64,000 nt of DNA. Origin: a virus. This document shows, piece by piece, positions 22,911-32,700 of this stretch. The notes under the pieces were generated by a model. The model had not been told where the DNA came from. It saw only the letters and a program-made list of their open reading frames with translations, and searched no databases. Positions within the stretch are counted from its first letter, which is position 1, and each line of letters starts with the position of its first letter. Location of the stretch: positions 1 to 64,000 of the IMG/VR virus record IMGVR_UViG_3300043444_000523; one strand, 5' to 3'. A program made the position numbers and the translations under genes.

Positions 22911-23258
22911 CTAAGACTTGAATGGCCCAACGTGCGGATAGCTTGGCTTAACGTGATCGTTCATGAACTTGCCTTTGCTGCTTGCTGCCAGCATTTTCTT
23001 GTACACTTCAAACGGAGCCGATGGATACCAGTAAATCGACTGGTTTCCAGTGGCCTTCCCGTCTTTCCCTTTGGAAACGAACCAAACTCCAAGCCCGTGC
23101 TTGGTCTTGTCTTCTTCTTCGGACTTCCAGCAAATGTAGCCGACGTTTGAAGACGACACCGGCGTCCAGTTCGACGCCTGCTGAATCTCTTGCGCCTTGA
23201 ACTTGGTGATCGGCTTGTCGCGGACCAATCTGCCGTTGCGAAAGAACGGTCTGGCCAT
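22911..23258 (-). CDS. KTSC-like domain protein
   Basis: 115 aa; the start overlaps the upstream TAA and follows AGGAG. SSNVGYICW ... LGVWFVSKG ... SIYWYPSAPFEVYKKMLAAS and SKGKFMNDHVKPSY follow the KTSC layout (SSNV, YxYxxVP, SxGKFxNxxIK). KTSC domains occur in phage and toxin-associated proteins; the mechanism is unclear. Confidence 0.7.
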   Translation of the reverse strand: MARPFFRNGRLVRDKPITKFKAQEIQQASNWTPVSSSNVGYICWKSEEEDKTKHGLGVWFVSKGKDGKATGNQSIYWYPSAPFEVYKKMLAASSKGKFMNDHVKPSYPHVGPFKS

Positions 23259-23554
23259 TAACGAACACTCCTGACGTAGAACGAATAATCGCCGTAGGTG
23301 ACGGTCGTTGAGCCGTCTGTCACCTTCCAGTATCGACGCCAAGTGCCGGATGTGTCAAGGTCGCTGGCCGAGGTCGTGAATCCCCAAATGTAAGTCGAAA
23401 TACTGGTTGCTGTTTTGGGAATCACAGTCCCGTCTGGCTTGACGAGATACAGAGTGGCCGCAGTCAGAACCCAAGCGACTCCGCCTTTGGTAGTGTTCAC
23501 GGCCCGAAATCTCTTGATGTCGCCAGTGAAGTAAACTCTGGTGTCTTGGATCAT
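23258..23554 (-). CDS. Virion-associated beta-rich protein (start uncertain)
   Basis: 98 aa from ATG 23554. TRVYFTGDIKRFRAVNTTKG and TSISTYIWGFTTSASDLDTS, then DGSTTVTYGDYSFYVR: similar in style to the BppU-like N-terminus of neighbouring fibres. The same frame is open to about 23744, reading WGSSW repeats and Asp-rich sequence, but has no ATG, GTG or TTG. Confidence 0.5.
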   Translation of the reverse strand: MIQDTRVYFTGDIKRFRAVNTTKGGVAWVLTAATLYLVKPDGTVIPKTATSISTYIWGFTTSASDLDTSGTWRRYWKVTDGSTTVTYGDYSFYVRSVR

Positions 23555-23723
23555 TCTCGCACTCGATTCCGTGTCGCCGACATTGAACGTGTCGTCGATG
23601 TCGTAGTCAAAGTCGAACGTGTCGTCAATGACTGGAATATTATCCGCCTCTTCGATGTCCCACGAAGAGCCCCAACTGCTGCCCCAAGAACTTCCCCATG
23701 TTGACGGAATGACCGAACTCCAT

Positions 23724-23746
23724 AATAGGCGCGAATTGCGACGATT
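23724..23746. repeat. Dispersed palindrome, copy 5 (degenerate)
   Basis: Left arm intact (AATAGGCGCGA); right arm TTGCGACGATT has several changes. It lies between the fibre gene and the 23258 gene. Confidence 0.85.
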
Positions 23747-23764
23747 ATCTTATTATACCTTGTA

Positions 23765-26524
23765 TTACGGCCCCCACGTACTGCCTGACTGGCCGTTTCC
23801 GGTGATCAAAACGTCGTTGACCCTCTGGACGTTACAATCGAGATTTGCAGCCACAGTGAACGTCAGGCTATCAGTCTTGGCCTTGATTGCCACGATGCTC
23901 GCATTGGCCGTCAAAGCGTCGTCGCACTCACTCTGGACCTCTGTGTCCCAGTTCGTGTTCCAAGCTATCGAGTTGGATGTCACGGTCATGGTATTGACCT
24001 GGAATGTGGCCGCTGTTCCGCCATGCGTCACATTGGCCAAGTAAACGCTCAGGTTGCCACTGGACAGCGTGTTTGGCGTCGTCCCTAGCCATGAGCCCAA
24101 ATCGACGCGATTGAACGGCAGGACGGCAAATGTGCTCGACGAATCGGGGTTTGTGGCCCAGTTCGGCTCAACCGTCGCAACCTTGGTCGATCCAACGTAG
24201 TCGCTGACCCTTCGGCACTGTCCAACGCCGGTCCCGCCAGTGATGTAGACCCAGCAGTCGTTGTAGAAGTCATCGACCGCACTTGCCGACGCATCCAGGG
24301 TGATGTTCCCTGCTGCCCCGGTTTGTGCCGTGCTGCTTCGGATCGTTTGCATTCCGGTGTCGGCTGCAAACGTGGCCCGATCAATGGCCCCGTCTGCGAT
24401 AGAAGACGCTGTGATGACGCCGGTTCCAAGCGAGCCAATGTACGAGTCCATTCGGCCAGACACAAGAGAGGCAGGCAACCGGCTCTGAATGTCCTGAGTA
24501 TCGGTCTCGATGTCGGTCTGCTTGTCCCTTACGGCCTCCAAGCTGTCTGTGGTGTTGTCGTAGCTTGAGTACGCCGGAGTTGCAGACTTGCTGTGCAACT
24601 TGGCCCACAGAGACGAATTGGCCACGATAGAGCCAGGATCAGCCACTTGAACCAAGTGGTCAAGTTGATTGACCTCGATGGCGTCCTGAACTTCGGACTG
24701 AACTTCGGCGTCCCACGATGCGTTCCACGGCACAGTCGTGAGGGCCGCGCCAGTCGTGCCGATGTTGTCCCGATTGGCCTCAAGGGAATCCGTAGTGTTG
24801 ACGTAACTGCTCCAATCGGCGGTTGCACTCTTGGACGCCAACTTAGCAATGATCGAGTTGTCAACTACATCGTCTGCATCGGCCACGGCAACTAGATGGT
24901 CGAGCTTTTGGGCCACAAGAGCATCATTCACTTCGGACTCGACTTCTGCCTTGGCCGAAGTGGTAAATCCGCCGATTGTGCCAGACAGATTGCCGGTGAT
25001 GTTTCCGGTGATTGATCCGGTTATATCTCCACGGATAGGAACCCCCCCAGTTCCTGCAACAGCCTTGATACCGTCGCACGTTCCTGATGTTCCGCCAGTT
25101 GCAAGAAGACCGTGCTTGCTTGAGCCAGCAGATATAAGGTTAAGCCCATTACCAGACGTAGTTGCCTCGCATTTCAAAGCATCATTACTTGTGCTCAGTA
25201 CATATATCCCTGTCCCTGTCCCATTTATCCCGCTTTGGAACAATGCCCCATATGTACCTGATCCAGAACCACTGCCACCAGATACTGATAATCCAGACCC
25301 ATTATCCGATCCAACTATTCTAATTCCATCAGAAGCTCCTGTTCCAGCAGAGCCTATATCTAAGCCAACAGAACTGGCCCCAGACCCGCTTGTGATTCTA
25401 AATCCACATCCTGATCCGTTGCCCGTAGACAACATTCCATGACCGTTACCTCCACTGCTCGAACACGTAAACCCTGTCCCACTCGCATTCGTATACGTTG
25501 CCCCGCCACTAACCGTGAATGCACCAGTGATCGTCAGAGAATGCAGCGTGGCCAATCCGCTCGACAGAATGTTGTTGAAGTCCAATCCGGCCTCGCCGGT
25601 TGCTGCCACATCCAGCGTCCTGTTCATGACGGTCGGCTTCAAGGCGCGATCGGCGATGATCGTCACAATGTCCGTTGTGGCCATCGTGAACACTGCCGGA
25701 TCAGTGCGAAGCGTGATGGTCTTGGTTGAGCCGGTGTAGTCGTCAACAACGCCCACAGCCTTCTGCGCGGCCGTGCTCGCATCCTCAATCACGATGATGC
25801 AGTCGTTGTACGCATCATTGTCCGATGAGCCTGCTGTGAGAGTAAACGAAGTCTGGCTTGCCAAGGTTGCAATCGTCGTGCGCTGCAACACTTGGCCGTA
25901 CCCTGTGCCGTCGTATTGCTTCTCAAGATTATCAGCCGCCGCTGTGTCGCCTGAGATAGCAGTGGCATCAGAATCCATCTTGCCACTGACCAGAGCGGCT
26001 GGCAATCTGGATTGAATATCTTGGGTATCAGTCTCAACATCAGTCGCAGTCTTGACTGTGGTTCCGCTCAGAGTAACCGTCGTTGACGGGCTTCCAACAT
26101 TTGCCCAATCAACACCCGCTTCGCCTCCAGACGAAACATCCAGTTTTCGGCCAGCAGTCGTTGGTCTCAGAAGATTTCCAAGCACCAGATAGTAAGTAAA
26201 TCGGACAGTTTGGCTGTCCACGGTGATCGCGTTGATGTTCACCCAATACTGAGAGCCATCGGCCCAAAAACTGGCATCCGAGTTGTCCGAAGTGTCGATG
26301 CTGAATCCGTGAAGACCAGTCGTGGCATCAAAGTCAATGCCGTCTGTGTCTAGGAGCGTATATCCGTTGTCGCTGGCTCTCTGTGTCGTTGAGCCGTTTT
26401 TGTATACTTCAATGTCGGTGACTGCCAAGCCGGTGATCGTGACCGACCCACCGGAGCTGTCATATGTGTCAAACGGGAAATAGATCGTGTCGCCTGAGTT
26501 GAAACAGGCTGGCATGACAAACAT
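23765..26524 (-). CDS. Large tail fibre or tail spike-like protein
   Basis: 919 aa. BppU-like N-terminus (CFNSGDTIYFPFDTYDSSGG), repeated ETDTQDIQSRLPA(A/S)LVSG and SLEA(N/V)RD segments, and duplicated STKTITL/STKVATV blocks. A central Gly/Ser-rich domain (GHGMLSTGNGSGCGFRITSG) is probably a beta-helix. Long repeats and low-complexity turns fit a fibre. It should bind the host surface late in the particle. It sits distal in the tail block. Confidence 0.75.
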   Translation of the reverse strand: MFVMPACFNSGDTIYFPFDTYDSSGGSVTITGLAVTDIEVYKNGSTTQRASDNGYTLLDTDGIDFDATTGLHGFSIDTSDNSDASFWADGSQYWVNINAITVDSQTVRFTYYLVLGNLLRPTTAGRKLDVSSGGEAGVDWANVGSPSTTVTLSGTTVKTATDVETDTQDIQSRLPAALVSGKMDSDATAISGDTAAADNLEKQYDGTGYGQVLQRTTIATLASQTSFTLTAGSSDNDAYNDCIIVIEDASTAAQKAVGVVDDYTGSTKTITLRTDPAVFTMATTDIVTIIADRALKPTVMNRTLDVAATGEAGLDFNNILSSGLATLHSLTITGAFTVSGGATYTNASGTGFTCSSSGGNGHGMLSTGNGSGCGFRITSGSGASSVGLDIGSAGTGASDGIRIVGSDNGSGLSVSGGSGSGSGTYGALFQSGINGTGTGIYVLSTSNDALKCEATTSGNGLNLISAGSSKHGLLATGGTSGTCDGIKAVAGTGGVPIRGDITGSITGNITGNLSGTIGGFTTSAKAEVESEVNDALVAQKLDHLVAVADADDVVDNSIIAKLASKSATADWSSYVNTTDSLEANRDNIGTTGAALTTVPWNASWDAEVQSEVQDAIEVNQLDHLVQVADPGSIVANSSLWAKLHSKSATPAYSSYDNTTDSLEAVRDKQTDIETDTQDIQSRLPASLVSGRMDSYIGSLGTGVITASSIADGAIDRATFAADTGMQTIRSSTAQTGAAGNITLDASASAVDDFYNDCWVYITGGTGVGQCRRVSDYVGSTKVATVEPNWATNPDSSSTFAVLPFNRVDLGSWLGTTPNTLSSGNLSVYLANVTHGGTAATFQVNTMTVTSNSIAWNTNWDTEVQSECDDALTANASIVAIKAKTDSLTFTVAANLDCNVQRVNDVLITGNGQSGSTWGP

Positions 26525-26535
26525 CTTTCATGCTC

Positions 26536-26727
26536 CTACTTCTGAAGCTCGGCAATCAACTTGCCTTGCTCGTAAAGTTTCTCATCACGCATCTTGGCAT
26601 CTTGTCGAGCCTGAAGGTATCTGGCCGCAAGATCATCACGATCCACAGATTTCAGAAGCTCAAGGTTCTTAGACTTGTTAGCTTTCAGTTCCGCAAACGT
26701 CTGATTCTCGATTTCGCCCCAGTTCAT
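26536..26727 (-). CDS. Coiled-coil small protein, 63 aa
   Basis: ATG after GTGAGG. NWGEIENQTFAELKANKSKN and ARYLQARQDAKMRDEKLYEQ form one long helix. It lies between two structural genes, perhaps a fibre chaperone; no direct evidence. Confidence 0.5.
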   Translation of the reverse strand: MNWGEIENQTFAELKANKSKNLELLKSVDRDDLAARYLQARQDAKMRDEKLYEQGKLIAELQK

Positions 26728-26734
26728 GTCTGCC

Positions 26735-27280
26735 TCACAGTTTTCCAGAGAGTTTGCCAGCAAGTTTTCCAAGCAACTTTGGGACTCCGCCAGCCGTGTA
26801 GTACACCGTCATCTGAACGTAATCCACTTTGGCCAGAAACGCCATCGAGTCGTAAAACGCCCCGTATCCGACCTTGACTCCGTTGATCGTCGCGCCAGCC
26901 GGTATCGCGCTGAAGTCAAAGTTCGTTGCCTTCAGATACTCAGAGGCATTCAGAGCGCCGTCCCAAACGGCCAAGACACACCCGAAATCGCTTGACTTCA
27001 CCTGTGCCGCAGTCGGCGTCAATCCCCAAAGAACCGCTGCTCCACCGTAATCAAGCAACGTCTCGCTTCCAGGAAGAGTTGCCGCATTGTCGGCCACTCT
27101 GTTGTCGCCAGAAACAGACCCGCCAACAACCAGCTTAACCACTTCCACGTCCGTAAGCAGAGACACCGTGGCATAGGTGTCGTTGTTCGACGCCGCATTT
27201 GAAGCATCAGTCCACGCCGCAGAGCCGTGGCTGTTGTCGCTCGCAAGAGTTCCAGGTGCTACTGCTCCGGTGTCGGCCAT
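26735..27280 (-). CDS. Structural beta-rich protein
   Basis: 181 aa starting at the ATG of a CCCTATAA motif. ATVSLLTDVEVVKLVVGG ... SAIPAGATINGVKVGYGAFY ends with VDYVQMTVYYT, a pattern seen in phage and bacterial surface proteins with P.ga.I.GV.V. Gly/Lys-Leu tail. Probably virion. Confidence 0.55.
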   Translation of the reverse strand: MADTGAVAPGTLASDNSHGSAAWTDASNAASNNDTYATVSLLTDVEVVKLVVGGSVSGDNRVADNAATLPGSETLLDYGGAAVLWGLTPTAAQVKSSDFGCVLAVWDGALNASEYLKATNFDFSAIPAGATINGVKVGYGAFYDSMAFLAKVDYVQMTVYYTAGGVPKLLGKLAGKLSGKL

Positions 27281-27293
27281 ACTACTTATAGGG
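27277..27293 (-). promoter_or_regulatory. CCCTATAA start motif, copy 2
   Basis: CCCTATAAGTAGTATGG on the - strand; its ATG is the start of the 26735-27280 gene. No ribosome site is visible between motif and start. Confidence 0.55.
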
Positions 27294-27323
27294 TCGATGC
27301 CGGATTTTTACGTCAGAACGGTA

Positions 27324-28505
27324 CTACGGTATGATCCGATACTTGATCCACGATCCGGCCATCACCCTAACAGCTGTTCCGCTTGTCTCACTCGCCAACT
27401 GAATCCGCGTCAATCCGCTCGGTGACGCCCCGGCAATCACCGTCGCCATCACCGCAACCGGCCAACTCTGCGTCGTATTAGGAATCCCGCCGACTGCTGC
27501 CAGCAGAGATGCTGCAATGTTCCCGCGCGTTGTCAATTGCGATGTCGCAGTCTGAGCCGTGTCAATCGTCGCAACGCCGTCAGATAAGCCCGTTGACCAT
27601 GCGAGCCCCACTCGCGGATTCACTGTCGCCGTTGCCGTGCGAATCATAAGCGTGCCTTCGACTTCGTACCGCGAGTTCGCGGCAGGCGTGAACCCAAGGG
27701 CCGCACCGCCAGGGGCGACAAGCACATCACCTGCCGCCGTTGCCGTAGTCGAGTGGTCGGACGTGACTCGCACATACGTCCACGGGTCGGAACCCGCCGC
27801 TGGAAGCTGAGCAGACGGAACCTTGCCGTCTGCGCCGAGGCTTGCGTATCCGTTGGCCGCACCCTTCTGCGACGTTTCTTGCTTTGCTGAAAGAGCCGTC
27901 ACAAGGCCGGTTACATCAGATTGAGCATGAGAGTGGGACGAGGACGCTTTGCCGTCAAGTGACGTTTGCAATCCGGTCACATCGCCAATGGCGTGCCCAT
28001 GAGCCGTAGGAGTCCTGGCGTCCGAAAGCCTTGAGTCATTATCGACAACTGCTGTTCCAGTGATGTCGCTTGGGGAATGAGCATGGGCGGTTGGGGGGCG
28101 TGCGTCTGAAAGCCTTGAATCATTCTCAACTACCGCAGTCCCAGTGATTTCACTTGGAGGATGGGTGTGTGATGAAGGATTGAATGATGAAGGGACTCCA
28201 GCAAGACTGGAATACTGCCCATCGAATGCTTGACCGGCACTGGACGCAGCCCCAATTGCATTCCTCGCAGCCTCAAGACATGCACTCTGCTCTGATGTTG
28301 CAGCCGATGCAAGACCAGACCTCCAAGCAACTGCTCCCGAAGTGTCATCCCATGATGTCCCGTTCCAGTGTTTCAGGTATGTATTCACCGGGTCATATGA
28401 CGGCAGCGTTATCCACTCTGCGCCAGAGAACAACTCTGGATGAGACGTTTTCACAATCTCAACACAGATGTCCGACCCGTCAAGTCTTGCTTTGACAACT
28501 GGCAT
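27324..28505 (-). CDS. Tail fibre protein
   Basis: 393 aa. After an N-terminal domain (VVKARLDGSDICVEIVKTSH) come fibre repeats typical of tailed phages: SEITGTAVVENDSRLSDARP, HAHSPSDITGTAVVDNDSRL and HAIGDVTGLQTSLDG. Then LGADGKVPSAQLPA and a C-terminal beta domain with TVNPRVGLAWSTGLSDG. Confidence 0.85.
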   Translation of the reverse strand: MPVVKARLDGSDICVEIVKTSHPELFSGAEWITLPSYDPVNTYLKHWNGTSWDDTSGAVAWRSGLASAATSEQSACLEAARNAIGAASSAGQAFDGQYSSLAGVPSSFNPSSHTHPPSEITGTAVVENDSRLSDARPPTAHAHSPSDITGTAVVDNDSRLSDARTPTAHGHAIGDVTGLQTSLDGKASSSHSHAQSDVTGLVTALSAKQETSQKGAANGYASLGADGKVPSAQLPAAGSDPWTYVRVTSDHSTTATAAGDVLVAPGGAALGFTPAANSRYEVEGTLMIRTATATVNPRVGLAWSTGLSDGVATIDTAQTATSQLTTRGNIAASLLAAVGGIPNTTQSWPVAVMATVIAGASPSGLTRIQLASETSGTAVRVMAGSWIKYRIIP

Positions 28506-28506
28506 G

Positions 28507-30801
28507 TCACCAATCCACTATGGGGAATCGTGCCGTATAAGACAAATGGACGTTAGTGTTGCTCAATGCGTAATGGCCGCTTGAAACTGCTCCAGACGTA
28601 GCCTGAATCTGCAAATTGGATGTATCATAAACCCTAGCCGAGCATAATGCGATAGTTCCTGTTCCAAGAGAAGCAGTTCCACTTCCAACGGTCGAAGGCA
28701 TATCCGTGTGTGCCGACATTGCGCCAGCAACGACAAGTCCAGTGTCAATCACCGAACTCCCTGGAGTCGGAATCACGAACAAGTAAGTGCCTGTTCCAGC
28801 AGCCCCAGCCGCCGTTTGTTCATAGAAGAAACTCAACAGCATGTCCTGCCCTTGCCGCTTCCATGCGCACAGTTCCTCTCTCGTAGCGCCCTTTGTTGGG
28901 TTTGCAGTAACTGCATTGATTGTTGGGGTATAAGTTGTCCAGTCCTTGTGAACATGAGACACCACTTGCCAACCGCTTAGGCCCATTGATCGAACAACCA
29001 GCTGTTCACTTGCAAGAACGATCAGATAACGCCGATTCCCATTGAGTGAATTAGCACCGAAATCAAGCCTGACATACGCCGAAGTCATTGCTGAATCACC
29101 CTTGAAGTGCAGATACCTTCCGGCATCCTCTGACTTCAAAGTTGAAACAGTAACATCGTACCCACCAGTTGAGAGAGTGATTTCACGTCCAAACTCGTCA
29201 GCGTCAATCGTTGTTGCGCCTGTGACGCTTAATGCTTCACGGCCTCGCCATTGAAGAACGTCATCGTTGTACGGCTCGCAATGGAAGCTATCGACATGGA
29301 AGTCAATTGCCGTAGCGTCAGTCGTTGCAATGTGAACGAACAGCCGGTAGCTTGAACTACTTGACCCTAGCCGAGTGATGAAACAAATGTCACTCCCGGC
29401 AGTGCCAACTGAGTCAACACGAGAGAAGCCGCTAAGCAGTGCAGCCCCGGTCACATCGTAAATGCCAAACCTGAGAACCCCATTTGTCGTGTCTGTGACA
29501 GTGGTGCTTCCTCTGACCATCGCCCTGACAATGACCGCTTTGCTCCTCATCGTGTCAGGAACAGTGAAATCGTAGCTGATGCCTTCGCCCTGTCTATTGG
29601 CCGCGCTCTTGGTGATCTTGAGAGACTGAGCACCTTCCATGTACGTCGTGGCATCAACGGCAATCGTGATGTTTGTAGCGCCGCCGGTCGCGTCTACTGG
29701 AGTAGTTCCAGCCGCATCGGCATAAGTTGACCATCCGGTTGTTCCGTCCTCAAAGTCCGCGTTGGCAATGTAATTGATCGGCATCCGTGACCGATTCGCC
29801 GCACTCAGAGTCGCCGCCCCAGAAGTGAATGTTCCATCGGCATTCTGAATCAGCGTGTTACCGGCACTTCCAGACGCCGAAATGATCTGCTCAGGAACTA
29901 CGGCCCCTGTCCACGGATAACGCCATCCACCGGGAGGAGCCTGTGACCATCTTGGGTCAGGGAACAGCCCTGGCCCTGGCATCGGAAACGGCATCGGCCC
30001 AGGCTTGGGAAGAATGCCAATGATCGGCGATATAATCGGCCAAATAGGCGAAGGGAGCGGATTAGGCGGGATTCCACCAGGAGGAATTGGCCCAGGCATC
30101 GGCGGAACAGGAGGCCACGGCGGGATTCCGCCTCCACCAGGGGGAATTGGCGACGGCATTGGCGGGACCGTTCCTCCGCCGCCTGGGGGCATTGGAGGCA
30201 TCGGATAGCAATCAGGAAGATTCATCCCAGGGCACATCGGGAGAATCAACGGATATTCCGTATAAAATGGGTAATCTCTTAATTCAACCCATACGCCATT
30301 CCCCTTGTAACGAATAAATGGTCCAGTCGTCTGTGATTGCCCACACAGAACATACGCTCTTTGGATGTCTCCAACTGAAAAACAAGTAGCAGCAGTTGCA
30401 ATCACATAGCAGCATTTTGATGGAGGAGGAGGTTCTGGATCAGTTCCCCACGGCGTACAAGTTGCACAAGCCGATCCGATGATGTCATAAACGTAATCGG
30501 TGTATACGTTAGTCTGGCCTCTGATCCGAAGCCAGACCAAATCTCCAACATTGAAGCATCCGCAGTTCAAGTCAACAACAAAAGCCGGAGCACCTTCAGG
30601 AGCTACGCCAGATGCGCCCTCTCGGCCCATCGGATGATCGTCATAGACCAATCCACTTGGGTTAAGCTGAAGCTCTTTCCACCCATAAGGTGTAAGCACA
30701 TTCCCATCGCTGTCGGCGACATTTGCGCCGACAGACGTTATCTCAGCCAAGAATATGTCGCCAGCTGGCTGAAGGTTCGGGTCATACCAATCATGTGCCA
30801 A
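28507..30801 (-). CDS. Tail-tip/fibre protein with Pro-rich segment
   Basis: 764 aa from TTG 30801. A Cys-containing N-terminal part (ECGC-like spacing: DLNCGCFNVGDLVWLRI; GSACATCTPWG; SKCCYVIATA), then a Pro-Gly-Met-rich stretch of about 100 residues (MPPMPPGGGGTVPPMPSPIP). A carbohydrate-binding-like beta sandwich follows (NADFEDGTTGWSTYADAAGT), then a terminal domain. Likely adhesion function. Confidence 0.7.
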   Translation of the reverse strand: MAHDWYDPNLQPAGDIFLAEITSVGANVADSDGNVLTPYGWKELQLNPSGLVYDDHPMGREGASGVAPEGAPAFVVDLNCGCFNVGDLVWLRIRGQTNVYTDYVYDIIGSACATCTPWGTDPEPPPPSKCCYVIATAATCFSVGDIQRAYVLCGQSQTTGPFIRYKGNGVWVELRDYPFYTEYPLILPMCPGMNLPDCYPMPPMPPGGGGTVPPMPSPIPPGGGGIPPWPPVPPMPGPIPPGGIPPNPLPSPIWPIISPIIGILPKPGPMPFPMPGPGLFPDPRWSQAPPGGWRYPWTGAVVPEQIISASGSAGNTLIQNADGTFTSGAATLSAANRSRMPINYIANADFEDGTTGWSTYADAAGTTPVDATGGATNITIAVDATTYMEGAQSLKITKSAANRQGEGISYDFTVPDTMRSKAVIVRAMVRGSTTVTDTTNGVLRFGIYDVTGAALLSGFSRVDSVGTAGSDICFITRLGSSSSSYRLFVHIATTDATAIDFHVDSFHCEPYNDDVLQWRGREALSVTGATTIDADEFGREITLSTGGYDVTVSTLKSEDAGRYLHFKGDSAMTSAYVRLDFGANSLNGNRRYLIVLASEQLVVRSMGLSGWQVVSHVHKDWTTYTPTINAVTANPTKGATREELCAWKRQGQDMLLSFFYEQTAAGAAGTGTYLFVIPTPGSSVIDTGLVVAGAMSAHTDMPSTVGSGTASLGTGTIALCSARVYDTSNLQIQATSGAVSSGHYALSNTNVHLSYTARFPIVDW

Positions 30802-30815
30802 GGTCTATCCCCAGA

Positions 30816-30838
30816 AATAGGCGCGACTCGCGCCTATT
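30816..30838. repeat. Dispersed palindrome, copy 6
   Basis: Perfect arms around a central C. It supplies the TAG stop (AAA TAG) of the - strand gene 30834-31142. Confidence 0.97.
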
Positions 30839-31142
30839 TCAGTTCAGGCCATTTGTTCAAGCCACAATCCAAGCCAATCCATCTCGACTTGCCCGCTTTC
30901 CCGAATACCGGGTCTCTATGCGGAATGATGTCAAGCCAGCATCCACACTCCGCGCATCGCTGGTCTTCGTCTCTGTACATCTCGCACTTCGAAGTCTCGC
31001 CATCACCACGGCATATTCTGAGCCGAATCTGAACCCTGTCTTCGTCAAGCGGGCCTTTCTTTCGGATTGCTGCGGCAGCATAGTTCGCCGCCATCTGCAA
31101 ATCCGAAGGCAAAGGAGTACAACCTGTGCATGGTTCACTCAA
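30834..31142 (-). CDS. Cys-rich hypothetical protein
   Basis: 102 aa from TTG 31142 (TTGA overlap). CTGCTPLPSDLQMAANYAAA, CRGDGETSKC and CAECGCWLDI suggest one or two zinc sites. Resembles small phage proteins found among tail genes; no function known. Confidence 0.55.
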   Translation of the reverse strand: MSEPCTGCTPLPSDLQMAANYAAAAIRKKGPLDEDRVQIRLRICRGDGETSKCEMYRDEDQRCAECGCWLDIIPHRDPVFGKAGKSRWIGLDCGLNKWPELK

Positions 31143-31552
31143 GCGTACACTTCTCCCTCAGCCGTCAACTCGTAAGTGATTCCAGCGTGTGTGCTGGCAA
31201 TCAGTGTATCGCTCGTAGTTGGAAGCTCAACCTTGCCGCCAATGATATAGCACAGCCCATGCGGAGCCACAGTCGGAGGCGGTCCAACGCCCGGCGCACC
31301 AGACGGCTGCACAATTGCAAATCCGGCAAACTGCGCCCTTGAGCCGTTCTTCTTGAACAACTTGATGATGTCAGCGCCAGTGGCCGTAGTCACCGTCGAG
31401 TTGAACTTGACCATGTAGACCTTCTTCCGGCCACTGGACGTGCCAGTAGCCAGAGTAGCATACGTCCCAGTCGTGCCGTCCCAGTTCGTATTGGCCACAC
31501 TGATCGTTTGCTGATCTGACGTTTCAGATGTTGGGAAACCTGGACCTGCCAT
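31139..31552 (-). CDS. Structural protein
   Basis: 137 aa, AGGAG 7 bp before ATG. TISVANTNWDGTTGTYATLA and KKVYMVKFNSTVTTATGADI: beta-rich, Thr/Gly-rich, like phage decoration or tail proteins. Same family style as 35876 and 37997. Confidence 0.55.
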   Translation of the reverse strand: MAGPGFPTSETSDQQTISVANTNWDGTTGTYATLATGTSSGRKKVYMVKFNSTVTTATGADIIKLFKKNGSRAQFAGFAIVQPSGAPGVGPPPTVAPHGLCYIIGGKVELPTTSDTLIASTHAGITYELTAEGEVYA

Positions 31553-31561
31553 GAATATCTC

Positions 31562-32689
31562 CTAAGCGATTACGCCTGGATTCGTGAAAAGAAATTGATA
31601 AGGGAAAGATGGTATGATCGGTCTTCCGCTTGAAGCCGCGTGTCCAGGAACTTGTGTTTTTACATAGTACCAAGACGACGTATGGGCGAACGGAACAAGA
31701 TTGTGTCCGTGCGGAACGTCTTGAGTTCCGGTTGTGACAGCAAGCTCAGCCGCCCCTCTTGTCGGATTCATCTCGGTGAAAAAGAACGTGATGTCAACAA
31801 GTTTCTGATTGGCAAAAACCCCTGCCGATCCAGACCATTCTAAAACATCTGGAACAATCGGCGTGTATCGAACGACGTTGATCCCTTCCAACAGAAGCGT
31901 GCCTTTGCCATAATTCCACCAATCATACTGGTTCACCTTGCCTATTGTCCGATCAATGTATGATTCAATAGTCGGGTCTTGTGTGTTTACATAAAGCTCC
32001 GGGACGTGATACCACGTCATCTTGATTGTTTTCTTTTTGAGGAACATCCTCAACTGGCCATTGCCAGCTGACTTACCATGAGGGACCGCACTGGCCGCAA
32101 CGTCAAATATGAATCTTCCTGCGTTTGCAGTGACGTACTCTCCAGATGGGATAGTCTCTACGTCAACATATCTGAGCCACTCTTGCGCATACGTTACATC
32201 CGATTGAACTGTTCCGTTTTCTCGATAGATGCTAGTAACGCCAGTTGGGATGCTGTCATCTTTAAGAACAGCAAATGGCCTTGGGGTGAATGAACAGCCT
32301 CCGAATCTCCATCCAGGATACATGGCAGACTTAGAGATCAGTGATGCCTCAAAAATACCTGGTCCATCTGTCGTAAATTGTGACGGCCTGCCGACCCCTC
32401 GAATGTCGCTTATCCCTTCACAGTAACACCACCAGAAAAACGGATCGGCCTTTGGTTGTACTCTTTTTAGCCTGTAGCCGTCATTGTGCGTGTGCGTGCT
32501 TCCTGTAAGCTCAATTATTGCGTCTGTAACCTCTATAGGGTCTGTGATAGCCTCATGTCCTGTAGCCGTCTGACCGTCTTGGCCGATGATGTAGTTGCGA
32601 ACAGACTTCAACCCACCTCGAACCGACACGCTTGCCGTGCTTGGGCTGACTCCAGCCGTTGTCTCCATGTATAAGCGAAGATCAGCCAT
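31562..32689 (-). CDS. Tail structural protein (distal tail/baseplate candidate)
   Basis: 375 aa. ADLRLYMETTAGVSPSTASV and SVRGGLKSVRNYI at the start; central MTWYHVPELYVNTQDPTIES; NPTRGAAELAVTTGTQDVPH near the end. Placed directly after the tape measure-like gene, so distal tail or baseplate hub is the best positional guess. No family recognised. Confidence 0.5.
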   Translation of the reverse strand: MADLRLYMETTAGVSPSTASVSVRGGLKSVRNYIIGQDGQTATGHEAITDPIEVTDAIIELTGSTHTHNDGYRLKRVQPKADPFFWWCYCEGISDIRGVGRPSQFTTDGPGIFEASLISKSAMYPGWRFGGCSFTPRPFAVLKDDSIPTGVTSIYRENGTVQSDVTYAQEWLRYVDVETIPSGEYVTANAGRFIFDVAASAVPHGKSAGNGQLRMFLKKKTIKMTWYHVPELYVNTQDPTIESYIDRTIGKVNQYDWWNYGKGTLLLEGINVVRYTPIVPDVLEWSGSAGVFANQKLVDITFFFTEMNPTRGAAELAVTTGTQDVPHGHNLVPFAHTSSWYYVKTQVPGHAASSGRPIIPSFPYQFLFTNPGVIA

Positions 32690-32700
32690 TCAAAATCCTC

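Noticed and set aside
24831-25442. 203-codon + strand ORF inside the fibre gene region
   Set aside because: Pro-rich antisense shadow of the Gly/Ser-rich fibre domain.
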